DNA of 64,000 nt from Lentzea flava (GTDB lineage: Bacteria > Actinomycetota > Actinomycetes > Mycobacteriales > Pseudonocardiaceae). The stretch spans positions 1 through 64,000 of the forward strand of contig NZ_BMRE01000008.1 in NCBI RefSeq assembly GCF_014648475.1, read 5' to 3'. The notes beneath the pieces are model-generated. The model saw nothing but the letters and a program-made list of their open reading frames with translations. It did not search any database and was not told the DNA's origin. Positions 36,063 to 46,200 of this stretch are shown here, one piece after another. Position numbers and translations under genes: made by a program. Every line of letters starts with the position of its first letter. Within the stretch, counting starts at the first letter, position 1.

Positions 36063-37064
36063 ATGTCTGTGATGTTGTTGAAGCAAGCGACAGCTTCGAC
36101 GTCAGTTCCACGTCTGTTACGAACACCGGCGGTCACCGAGTTTCCCGCCGCCGTGGGGGAGGCCGGGCAGGTCCTCTTCGATCAGACGATTCCGAGACAC
36201 CTCGTTCACCGCGCCGCGGTGTCCGAGGTGTTTTTGACCGATTTGCGAGTTACGGACGAAACGACGTTCCAGGTCGGCGCGCAGTGGCCGAGGGACCACA
36301 GCTTTTACCGGCTGCAGTCGCCGGAACGGCACGACCCGATGTTGCTGGCGGAGACCATCCGCCAGGCGGTGCTGCTGATCGCTCATCAGGTTTTCGAGGT
36401 GCCGCTCGACTGGAAGTTCGTCTCTCTGGAGAAGACGTGCGGGGTCACGGCGGAGGGGCTGGAGACCGACGGCCGCCCGGCGAACATCCTGCTGTCGATG
36501 ACGTGCCACGACGTCAAGCGCACCAAGCGCGGCGTGACGGGGATGCGGGTCGAGATCGGCTGCTACCGCGACGGCGTGCGGATCGGCGGGGGCGAGCTCA
36601 GGTGGAGCTGCGTGCCGCCGGCGACGTACTCGCGGTTGCGCGGCGGCAGGGACAAGGAGATCGCCGACGCGGGTAAGCCGGGTGTGCCGGTGCCCGGTCA
36701 CCTGATCGGCCGCGAGCGTTCGCGTGACGTCGTGCTGTCGCCGATGCTCGGTGGCAACACGTGGCAGCTGCGGATCGACCAGACCCACGCCGTGCTGTTC
36801 GACCACCCGGTCGACCACGTGCCGGGCATGGTGCTGATGGAGGCCGCTCGTCAGGCCGCGCTGCTGACGGTCGGGGAGCCGGACGCGTTGCCGGTGCGGT
36901 GTTCCTTCACGTTCGACCGGTACGTCGAGCTCGACGCGCCCACGATCGTGACGGCGCGGACGGCGGCGCCGGTGACTCGGGGGAGTCAGGGCGTGCAGGT
37001 GGTGTTCGAACAAGAGAGCAGTACCGTGGCAACGGGTTTGCTGGACATGATGGTCGTCTGCTGA
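36063..37064 (+). CDS. AfsA-type gamma-butyrolactone synthase (333 aa)
   Basis: AfsA enzymes join a beta-ketoacyl chain to dihydroxyacetone phosphate, the key step in making butyrolactone signals. Two AfsA/hot-dog repeats are visible: residues about 40-165 (IPRHLVHRAAVSEVFLTDLR, HDPMLLAETIRQAVLLIAHQ) and about 215-325 (LFDHPVDHVPGMVLMEAARQ). The ATG follows GAAGGG by about 7 nt. Codon 19 is TTA (36117-36119), so bldA control is expected. The promoter carries operator-like site 3, a standard feedback design. Its product should be the ligand for one of the two TetR receptors. Confidence 0.93.
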   Translation: MSVMLLKQATASTSVPRLLRTPAVTEFPAAVGEAGQVLFDQTIPRHLVHRAAVSEVFLTDLRVTDETTFQVGAQWPRDHSFYRLQSPERHDPMLLAETIRQAVLLIAHQVFEVPLDWKFVSLEKTCGVTAEGLETDGRPANILLSMTCHDVKRTKRGVTGMRVEIGCYRDGVRIGGGELRWSCVPPATYSRLRGGRDKEIADAGKPGVPVPGHLIGRERSRDVVLSPMLGGNTWQLRIDQTHAVLFDHPVDHVPGMVLMEAARQAALLTVGEPDALPVRCSFTFDRYVELDAPTIVTARTAAPVTRGSQGVQVVFEQESSTVATGLLDMMVVC

Positions 37065-37074
37065 CCCGATCGTC

Positions 37075-38076
37075 ATGGTCATGGGGGACTGGGGCGGTAA
37101 GACTTCAACTGGGGCTGGGAAGAAGACGGGCGTCGTGCTCGTGACCGGCGGAACGGGCTTCGTCGGGTCCGCGGTCGTCCGCGCTCTTCTGTCCGAACAA
37201 GACGGTCCGAAGAGGACCGAGATCCGTGTGTTGTCCCGGAGGCGGTTGCCGCGCTGGATGCTCGACGCGGGGGTGGTCGAGGTCAGCGGTGACCTGACCG
37301 CACCGAGCGGGCTGCGCGGGGTGTGCGACGGTGTGAGCACCGTCCTGCACCTGGCCTCCCAGATCGGTGGCGACTCGGAGTTGTGCGACGCGGTGAACCA
37401 CGAGGGCACCCGAGCCTTGCTGCGCGAGGCGAAGGCCGCCGGAGTGGTCCGGATCGCTTATCTGAGCACCACTTCCGTGTACGGGCACGGCGTGCACCGC
37501 GGGGCGAGCGAGTCGCTGCTGGCTCCTGCGCCGGTGTCCGCCACGAGCGCGAGCAGGCTGAAGGCCGAGCGCGAGGTGCGCAAGGCGGGCGGGGTGGTGC
37601 TGCGGCCGCACCTCGTCTACGGCACGGGCGACGTCTGGTTCATCCCGACGTTGTTGCGTCTGCTCGATCGCGTTCCCGCCTGGATCGAACGCGGGATCGC
37701 CTTGGTGTCACTGGTTTCCGTCGACGACCTCGGCGCCGCCACGGCGGCGCTGGCGCACAGGCCGTGGCGGGCACGGCCGGGTGCGGTGTTCCACGTCAGC
37801 GATCCGACGCCGGTCAGCATGCAGGTGCTGGCGGGCACGGCCTGCGAGCTGCTCGGGCTTCCGTTACCGCAGGAAGATCTGTCTGCGAAAGAACATCGTG
37901 AACTCACCCGGCGTCATCTGCCCGAATTGACCGATCACCAGTTCGAGCTGCTGGCGTTCGATCATTACTACGAGAGCAGCAGGATTTGGCGGCACGCCGG
38001 AGTGAAGCCGGGTCCTGGGCTCGCGGAACAGTTCACCGGTGCTACCGACTGGTACCGGCAGCTGTTGCCGACGTGA
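37075..38076 (+). CDS. NAD(P)-dependent epimerase/dehydrogenase, probable GBL-pathway reductase (333 aa)
   Basis: This is an extended SDR protein: Rossmann motif VTGGTGFVG near residue 23, STTSVYG with the Ser/Tyr of the active site, and LRPHLVYGTGD. The usual YxxxK is not clean (the Lys is seen in SASRLKAERE with Ser in place of Tyr), so catalysis may be altered. Such enzymes sit next to AfsA homologues in other actinomycetes (BarS-type genes) and finish the lactone signal, which is the most likely role here. A TTA codon is present at 37864-37866. The ATG at 37075 has no clear ribosome-binding site, and ATG 37081 is equally possible. Confidence 0.75.
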   Translation: MVMGDWGGKTSTGAGKKTGVVLVTGGTGFVGSAVVRALLSEQDGPKRTEIRVLSRRRLPRWMLDAGVVEVSGDLTAPSGLRGVCDGVSTVLHLASQIGGDSELCDAVNHEGTRALLREAKAAGVVRIAYLSTTSVYGHGVHRGASESLLAPAPVSATSASRLKAEREVRKAGGVVLRPHLVYGTGDVWFIPTLLRLLDRVPAWIERGIALVSLVSVDDLGAATAALAHRPWRARPGAVFHVSDPTPVSMQVLAGTACELLGLPLPQEDLSAKEHRELTRRHLPELTDHQFELLAFDHYYESSRIWRHAGVKPGPGLAEQFTGATDWYRQLLPT

Positions 38077-38087
38077 ATTCCTGGCCG

Positions 38088-38130
38088 GTGACGGGGAGCG
38101 TCTGCGCCGTGTGTGGACGCTCTCCGTCAC
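38088..38130 (+). terminator. Hairpin terminator after GBL operon
   Basis: Fifteen-base arms (GTGACGGGGAGCGTC / GACGCTCTCCGTCAC) pair with a single mismatch around a 13-nt loop, 12 bp after the epimerase stop. The hairpin separates signalling genes from the assembly-line operon. The remaining sequence to 38320 contains no gene I can support. Confidence 0.7.
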
Positions 38131-38320
38131 GCCATCCCTCGAAGTGATGAGTTCCGCGGTCCGGCATCCCTCGCGGGGATGACCGGGAAACCGGGAAAGT
38201 CACTCCCGCGACGACTGTTCGCGGCGTTCGCACATAGCTATTCGCGCGGATTGTTGCGCGCCCTCCCGATGCGAAGAATTTCCAGCTGCCAGGGACATTC
38301 TTGCCAGGGGGAGGATCGTC

Positions 38321-40246
38321 TTGACCTGCGTCGACGACCAGATCACGATCTTGCAACGGATGATGCTGTCGCGCGAGTGCGACCGCAGGTCGGGGCTGAT
38401 GCTGCGCCAGGGAGCGGCCTGGTTCACCATCCCGTCGTCCGGGCACGAGGCACTGGGCGCGCTCGGTGACGTGCTGGAGCCGCAGGACTTCGTCTTCCCG
38501 CACTACCGCGACCGCGCGCTGGTCATGTCGCGCGGGATGAGCGTCGAGGACATCGCGCGCGATCTCATGGGCAAGGCGGAGTCGCACTCGGCAGGCCGGT
38601 CGATGACCTCGCACTTCAGCCACCGGCCCGGCAACGTCGTGTCGCTCGCGAGCCCCACCGCGTCGCAGTGCCTGCCCGCCACCGGAGTCGCGTGGGCGTC
38701 CGTCCGGCGCGGTGACCGTGCGGTGGTCGTCTGTTCGCTCGGCGAGGCGTCGTCCCGGCAGGGGGAGTTCTTCGAGGCGCTGGCGTTCGCGCTGCAGAAC
38801 GACCTCCCGGTCGTGTTCCTCATCGCGGACAACGGTTACGGCATCAGCACCTCCACCAAGGGCATGTCCCCGCGCGACCTCGGCATGGTGCCGCCCGGCC
38901 GGCTGGTCGTCGTCGACGGCGCGGACCCGGATGCCGTGCTCGCCGCCGGACGGGCGGCCGTCGGCCTGGCGCGCGACGGCGGCGGCCCGACCGTGCTGTG
39001 GTGCGAGCTCGACCGGCTGGAACCGCACAGTTCGTCCGACGACCACCGGCTGTACCGCTCGGCCGACGAGCTCGCGGCGATGAGCGACCCGATCGAACGC
39101 TACGGACGCCGGCTCGTCGAGGCCGGGCACATCACCAAGGACTGGATCTCCTCGACGCGCCAACGGTTCGCGGTCGAGGTGGAAGAGGTGTTCCGGCGCG
39201 TCGCCGAGGAGCCGGTCGCGGACCCGAAGCTCGTGGCGGAGCACCTGTTCGGCCCGGTCGCGGAACCGGTCGCCGCCCAGGAGCCGGTCGGCGGCACGAT
39301 CGTGGCGGCGGTGAACCGGGCGCTGGGCGCCGCCGTGTCCTCGGGCGCGGTCGTGTTCGGTGAGGACGTCGAGGACCCCAAGGGCGGGGTTTTCGGCTTC
39401 ACCAAAGGACTCGGCACCGAGCAGGTCGTGAACTCGCCGCTGGCGGAGGCGACGATCGTCGGTGTCGCCGTCGGCCTGGCGATCGCCGGGATGCGACCGG
39501 TCGTCGAGCTGCAGTTCGTCGACTTCGCCGGGCCCGCGTGGAACCAGATCGCCGCCCAGCTCACGACGTTGCGCTGGCGCACCGCCTCGGACTGGCAGTG
39601 CCCGGTGGTGCTGTACGCGCCGTGGGGTGCTTACCTGCCGGGCGGCGGGATTTGGCACAGCCAGAGCAACGAAAGCCTCTTCACGCACCTGCCCGGCCTC
39701 CAGGTCGTCGTGCCGTCGACGCCGGAGGACGCCGAGGCCGCGTTCGCGCAGGCGCTCGCCGGGCAGGACCCGACCCTGGTGCTTCTCCCCAAGCACCTCA
39801 TGCGCCGCAAGCAGGAACCGTCAGCGGCGCCGGTTCCCGCTTGCGGCGCGCGTGTCGTCCGCGAGGGCACCGACGTGACGATCATCAGCTGGGGCAACGG
39901 AATCGAGCTTTCCGTCGAGGCGGCTTCCTTGCTCGCGGACGACGGTGTCTCCGCCGAGGTCATCGACCTGCGGTGGCTGGTGCCGTGGGACCGGGCCGCC
40001 GTCGCGGCGTCGTTGCGCCGCACCGGCCGGCTCGTCGTCGTCCAGGAGGACGGCCGCACGAGCAGCTTCGGAGCCGGTCTGCTGAGCGAGCTGGTGAGCG
40101 CGGACGACGAGTTCTACTCGCTGCTCGCCCCACCGCGGCTGGTCTCCCGCGACGACGTGCACGTGCCCTTCCACCCCGAGCTCGAACGAGCTGTCCTGCC
40201 CTGCGCGGACGACGTCGTCACCGCCGTTCGCTCGGTACTGAGCTGA
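38321..40246 (+). CDS. Fused alpha/beta 2-oxoacid dehydrogenase E1, branched-chain type, for PKS starter unit (641 aa)
   Basis: The enzyme is predicted to decarboxylate a 2-oxo acid with thiamine diphosphate and pass the acyl group to a lipoyl domain. The alpha part (residues 1-310) holds the cofactor motif CSLGEASSRQGEFFEALAFA followed by LPVVFLIADNGYGIS. The block SLASPTASQCLPATG is like branched-chain enzymes (SPLATQ) and unlike pyruvate dehydrogenases. The beta part (residues 325-641) has VVFGEDVEDPKGGVFGFTKG, NSPLAEATIVGVAVGLA and WHSQSNESLFTHLPGLQVVV. Alpha and beta are separate genes in most bacterial systems. The TTG start has GGGGGAGG 6-7 nt upstream. The next gene encodes the lipoyl and E2 domains as part of the PKS, so no free E2 gene is present. 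Confidence 0.93.
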   Translation: MTCVDDQITILQRMMLSRECDRRSGLMLRQGAAWFTIPSSGHEALGALGDVLEPQDFVFPHYRDRALVMSRGMSVEDIARDLMGKAESHSAGRSMTSHFSHRPGNVVSLASPTASQCLPATGVAWASVRRGDRAVVVCSLGEASSRQGEFFEALAFALQNDLPVVFLIADNGYGISTSTKGMSPRDLGMVPPGRLVVVDGADPDAVLAAGRAAVGLARDGGGPTVLWCELDRLEPHSSSDDHRLYRSADELAAMSDPIERYGRRLVEAGHITKDWISSTRQRFAVEVEEVFRRVAEEPVADPKLVAEHLFGPVAEPVAAQEPVGGTIVAAVNRALGAAVSSGAVVFGEDVEDPKGGVFGFTKGLGTEQVVNSPLAEATIVGVAVGLAIAGMRPVVELQFVDFAGPAWNQIAAQLTTLRWRTASDWQCPVVLYAPWGAYLPGGGIWHSQSNESLFTHLPGLQVVVPSTPEDAEAAFAQALAGQDPTLVLLPKHLMRRKQEPSAAPVPACGARVVREGTDVTIISWGNGIELSVEAASLLADDGVSAEVIDLRWLVPWDRAAVAASLRRTGRLVVVQEDGRTSSFGAGLLSELVSADDEFYSLLAPPRLVSRDDVHVPFHPELERAVLPCADDVVTAVRSVLS

Positions 40247-40259
40247 GATGAGGAATCCG

Positions 40260-43200
40260 ATGACCAGGCTGGTCGTGCCGCAGCTCGGCGAGGGAATCGT
40301 CGAGGTCCGCATCGTGCACCTGCTGAAGAAGCCGGGTGACCGCGTCGGCAGGGACGAGGTGGTCTACGAGATGGAGCACGACAAGGCGGCGGTGGAGATC
40401 GAGTCTCCCGTCGACGGCGTGCTGGCGGAGTGGCTGGTTCGCGAGGGAGACGTGGTGCCGATCGGTGCCGAGGTCGCGGTGATCGAGCCTGCCGGGCAGA
40501 AGGTGCGGGTGCCACCGAAGACGCGCTTGTTCGCGCGCCGGCTCGGTGTCGCGGACGAGGAGCTGTCGTCGGTCCCCGCCGCCGGGGCGGTGCTGATGCC
40601 GGAGGACGTTCAGGCCTTTGTGGACGGTCGGACCGCCGTCGTGGAGGAGCCGGCGGTGGTGCAGTCGGCGCGGCAGCGGTCCCTCAACGCCGCTCTGCGC
40701 CGGTCGAACACCGAGGTCGTGCCTGCTGCCGTGGCGATTCCGCTGGACGCGGCCGTGGTCGACGCGGCGGTGGGTTCCGGGTTCGGCACGCCGTTCCAGG
40801 CCTTCGCGCACCGAGTTGCCCAGGTGGCCGCCGCGCACCCGGCCGTGCGGTCGCGGCGCGTCGACGACGACCGGATCGTGGTGCACGAGCAGGTCAACCT
40901 CGGTGTCGCAGTGTCCACTGAGGACGACGAGCTGACGGTGGCGGTCGTTGCAGGGGCCGCGGAGCTGTCGCCGGTGGAGTTCACCGAGAGGCTCGGGGTC
41001 GCGGTCGAGGAGGCGCGGGCGGGGCGTTCGCAGGCGGACGGCTCGGTGTCGTTGATCCTCTCGCACCTCGGGGACGACTCGGCGACGTTCGCGGTTCCCG
41101 TCGTGGTGCCGCCCGCCGTGGCCACGTTGTTCCTCGGCGCTCGGGCCGGTGGTGTGCGGCAGATGGTGCTGGCGTTCGACCACTCGGTGTTCAACGGGCA
41201 CGAGGCCGCCCGGTTCCTCGCGGCGGTCCGCGACAGCTTCGCGCCCGCGCAGGCCGAGGAGGTCGTGGTCCCGTCGTCCGGTTCGGTGATCGAGCGCGTC
41301 GCTTCCATCGCCGCGTCGGTGTTCGGGCACGCGATCGACCCGGATCGGCCGCTGGGCGAGCAGGGCATGGACTCCGCGGGCGCGATGCGGCTGGTCCGCG
41401 AGATCGGCGCGGCGTTCGGGACGAAGGTGCCCGTCACGGCGGTGTGGCGGTACCCGCGGCTGCGCGACCTGGCGGAGAGCCTGGGTGAGGTCGCTTCGGT
41501 GGCCGCACCCGCGCCTGTCGTCGAGCCGGTCGGTGACATCGCCGTCATCGGCATGTCCTGCACCGTGCCGGGCGCCGCCGACGTCGACGAGTTCTGGTCG
41601 TTGCTGGAGCGCGGCGAGTGCCGCATCGGCGACGTGCCGCCGTCCCGCACCGCCGACCTGGGCACCGGGTTCAAGGCCGCGCTGCTCGACCGCGTCGACC
41701 TGTTCGACGCGGAGTTCTTCGGCATCACGCCCCGGCAGGCGGCGTCGATGGACCCGCAGCAGCGGATGTTGCTGGAGCTCAGCCTGCACGCGTTGCAGCA
41801 CGCGGGGATCGAGCCGAAGTCGCTGGAGGGCAAGGACGTCGGCGTGTTCGTCGGGTCGTGCAGCTACGACTACCGCGAGCGGGTGCTCGGCTCCGGCGCG
41901 GCCGACGGGTACGCGACCACCGGCACGTTCCCGGCGTTCCTCGCCAACCGCGTCTCACACCACTACGACTTCACCGGGCCCAGCCTGATGGTGGACACCG
42001 CCTGCTCCGCCGCGCTGACGGCGGTCGCGACCGCGATGGCCTCCCTGCGCTCCGGTGACTGCGGCATGGCGCTGGTCGGTGCCGCGAACCTGTTGAGCAG
42101 CAGCTTCAACACCACGGCGTTCGGGCAGGCCGGCATGCTCTCGCCGAGCGGGCAGAGCCGGGTGTTCGACGACGCGGCGGACGGCTTCGTGCGCGGTGAG
42201 GGTGCGGGCTGGGTGGTGCTCAAGCCGTTGAGCCGGGCCCGTGCCGACGGTGACCGGGTGCTGGCCGTGCTGCGCGGTGCCGCGGTGAACCACGGCGGGC
42301 GCGCGGCGAGCCTGACCTCGCCGAACCCGGCGGCGCAGACCCGGCTGATCCGGCAGGCGTTGGCCCAGGCCGGGCTTTCCGCCGGTGCGCTGGGGTACAT
42401 CGAGGCGCACGGAACGGGTACCGCGCTGGGTGATCCGATCGAGATCGACGGCATCGCGGGTGCGCTGGACGGCACGGCGGCTTCCGGGCCGGACGGGAAG
42501 CTGTGGGTCGGGTCGGTCAAGTCGAACATCGGGCACCTCGAGGGTGCGGCCGGCATCGTCGGGCTGATCAAGGTGATCCTGTCGCTGCAGCACGGGGTCA
42601 TTCCGCAGAGCGTCGGCTTCTCGCGGCTCAACGACGACATCTCGACCGACGGGACGCCGATTGCCGTCGCGTCCCGCCCGGTCGCGTGGCCCGGTGACGG
42701 TGCGCCGCGGGTCGCGGCGGTCAGCGCGTTCGGGTTCGGTGGCTCCAACGGGCACGTGATCGTCGAGGAGGCGCCGCGCGGACACGTCGGCCGTGCACCG
42801 CTTGCGCCGCAGCAGTTCTCGCGGCGGTCGCACTGGTTGACGAAGGTCGATCCGCTGGCTGATCACGTCGTAAGTGGCGAGGCGACGGTTCCCGGTGCAC
42901 CGCTTGTGCCGCAGCAGTTCTCGCGCCGGTCGCACTGGCTGACGCGGGTCGACCCGCTGGCTGATCACGTCGTGGCCGGTGAGGCAACGGTTCCCGGTGC
43001 CGCGCTGGTGTTGCCGCTTCTCGGTGACGGGCCGGTGACGTTGCGGCGGATCCGGTTCCAGCGGCCGGTGTCCGACTGGGACTCGCTGACCGTGCAGGAC
43101 GGTGTCGTACTCGCGGGTGGCGAGCCGTGTGCACGAGCGGAACGCGCCTCGTTCACGCCCGTCGAGGTGGTGGAGTTCGGGTCCGGCGGTGAACCCGTTG

Positions 43201-46200
43201 ACCTCTACGGACTTCTGGCTTCTCGGGGGATCGAGGTCGGTGCTGTCTACCGCGTGGTTCGCGACCTGCGGCGGGCGGGCGCCGAGGCCACCGGTGTGGT
43301 GGGCGTCCCGGACGGCGACCTGCGCACCCGCCGGATCGCCTGGCTGGACGCGGTGTTGCAGGCATCGCACGCGGTGCTGGACACGTCGTCGACGTTGATC
43401 GCCGCCGGAGTGGACGAGCTGACCTGGACCGGTGACGTGCCGTCGCAGGCGCGGTTGCTGGTGCGCCGGGTGGGCGATGGTGTCGTGGACATCGACGTGC
43501 CGGGAGTGTTGCGGGTGCGCGGGTTCCGGTTGATGGCCGCTTCCGGCGTGCGGATGCTGGTGCCGCGGTGGGTGGCCGAGTCCGTGCGGCCTGTTCCCGC
43601 TGCCGGCCCGAAGCTCGTGGTGCACGACGACTTCACGTCCGGTGACGTGCACGTCGACGACCCGCGCCTGGCCGCGATGGTCGCCTCGGCCAACGACGTG
43701 CAGCTGCGCGTCGGTGGTTCTCGGTGGACCGAGGACGATGTGCCGCGGTTGCGGGCCTGGCTGAACGCCGTGGTGACGGTCGGGAAGGCGCTGCGCGGCT
43801 CGCGGGCGACCGTTCGCCTTGTCACGTCAGGGCTTTACGACCCGACGCCGGGTGCGGCGCTGCAGGGTGCGTTGGTCGGCGCGGTGCGCAGCCTGCCGAT
43901 GGAGCTGCCGGACGTGACCGTGTGCGCGGTCGACGTCTCTGGCTCTGACTACTCCGGTGTCGACACCGAGCCGTGTGGTCCCGGTGCACCGCTGATCGCG
44001 TTGCGCGGGCGGCGTTTCCGCCAGGTGTTCGTGGACGAGCCGGTGCGGTCCGCTCGCTCGTTCCGGACGGGCGGCGTCTACGTGCTGTTCGGTGGCGCCG
44101 GCGGGATCGGCACCGAGATCACGCGGCACCTCATCGACGTGTACGGCGCCCGCGTGCTGGTGGTGGGCCGCTCGGCCACTGCCCCTGACCTGGTACCGGG
44201 TGCGGCGTACCGGCAGGCCGACCTGACGCGCCCGGACGAGATCGCCGACGTCCTCGCGCACTGCCGCACGACGCTGGGCGAGCCGGACGGTGTCGTGCAC
44301 ACGGTCGGCTCGGTCAGCGCCTCTCTGCTCGCCGACCTGACACCGTCCGATGTGGACGCCGTGCTGGCCACCAAGGTTTCCGCTGTCGTCGAGCTGCGCA
44401 GGCAACTGGGCGACAAGCTCCTCGTGCTGTCGTCGTCGGTGGCGGGGCTCTTCGGCAGTGAAGGCGGCCTGAACTACGCCGCCGCCAACAGCTTCCTGGG
44501 TCACTACGCGGCTGCCGTCGGCGGATCGGTGCACGTGCTGGACTGGGGGTTGTGGCGGGACACCGGGCTGGCGCGGAAGTACTCCGCGCACGTGCTGCGC
44601 AGCTACCCCGGTCTGAGCGACTTCCGTCCTGCCGACGGGATCGCGGCCTTGGAGGCCGCGGTGTCCGGTGGGCACGGGCATGCCGTTGTGCTCGCGGGGT
44701 CGCCGGACGCGTTGCGGCCGCACGCTCCTGTTGAGGCCAGTGCTGCTGCGCGGCTCGACTCCTACGCACGTGCGGCGCTCGCGTCGTGCATGCGTGAGCT
44801 CGGCCTGACCGATTTCTCGATGGACTTCGCGTCCGCCGCCCAGTTGCTCGGGGTGGTGCCCGCGCATCGCCGGTTGCTGGCGGCGGTGCTGGACGTGCTG
44901 GCTTCCGACGCCGGTGGGTCGGTGGCCGAGCGGGACGCGTTGCTCGCGGATCACCCCGACCTCGAAGGGCACGTCGTGCTGCTGGACCGGGTGCTGGCCT
45001 CGTACGGCCCGATCCTGCGTGGTTCCTGTGGTGCGGCTGACGTGTTGTTCCCCGGTGGCGACCTGTCCGGGGTGTCGGCGATCTACAGCGGCAACCAGCT
45101 GTTCGACCCGGTGAACGCCTCGGTCGCGGCGGCGGTGGCGGCCGAGGCGGCGCGGATCTCCGCCGCGGGGCGACGTCCTCGGGTGCTGGAGATCGGTGCC
45201 GGCGTGGGCGGGACGACGCAGTTCGTGCTGGACGCGTTGTCGGTGGAGGTCGACTACACCTACACGGACCTGTCGCGGGCGTTCCTGCACCACGGGACGC
45301 GGCGGTTCGGTGACGCCGTCACGACCGCGCTGTTCAACGTCGAGCAGGACCCTGCGGCCCAGGGCTTCGGGGCCGAGTCGTTCGACATCGTGCTGGGCAG
45401 CAACGTCGTGCACGCGACCCGGGATGTCGCCACGACCGTCGCGAACGTGGCGAAGGTGCTCGTGCCCGGTGGGCGGATGGTGCTCGGCGAGATGGTCGTG
45501 CCGGCCACGGTGTACACGGTGATCTTCGGTGTCACCGACGGGTGGTGGCGCTATGTGGATCCGGAGAGCCGGATGCCGCACGGGCCGCTGCTGGACGTCG
45601 CCCGGTGGGACCGGTTGCTCTCGGACCTCGACTGGCGGCTGGAGTCGGCTGTGCACGCCGGGGATCCCGGGGCTGTCGCGGTGCTGACCTGCGTGGCGCC
45701 TGGTGAAGCCGTTGTCGCGGTGCGGAAGGCGGACTCGCGGGACATCGCCGAAGGGCTGCGCGCGATCGTGCGGAAGCTCATCGGGGATCCGCGCGCGGAC
45801 GTGCCGGGTGATGCGACGTGGCAGGAGCTGGGCATCGACTCGTTGCTGAACAACGAGCTGGTGGCGGAGGTGTCGTCGACGTTCGCCGAGGTGTCGTCGG
45901 TGGCGTTGTTCGAACACCGGACGCTCGACCTGCTCGCCGGCCACCTCGCTGATCGGGTCGTGGTGGCCGAGGCACCTGTGGTGGCTGAAGAGCCGGTTGC
46001 CAGCGACGCCTCGCCGGTTGTCAGCGAAGCCTCGCTGGTCTCGGTCGAGGCCTCGAACCAGCGTCACGACGTCCCGATCGCGATCGTCGGCGTGGCGGGC
46101 CGCTATCCCGGCGCCGCCACCCTCGACGAGTTCTGGACGCTGTTGCGCGACGGCGTCTCCCCGGTGCGGGAGGTGCCAGCCGACCGGTGGGACTGGCGGG

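Noticed and set aside
40248..40262. ATG at 40248 as the megasynthase start
   Set aside because: It is in frame, but no ribosome-binding sequence precedes it. The ATG at 40260 has GAGGA 5 nt upstream and begins right at the lipoyl domain. The first is kept only as an alternative.
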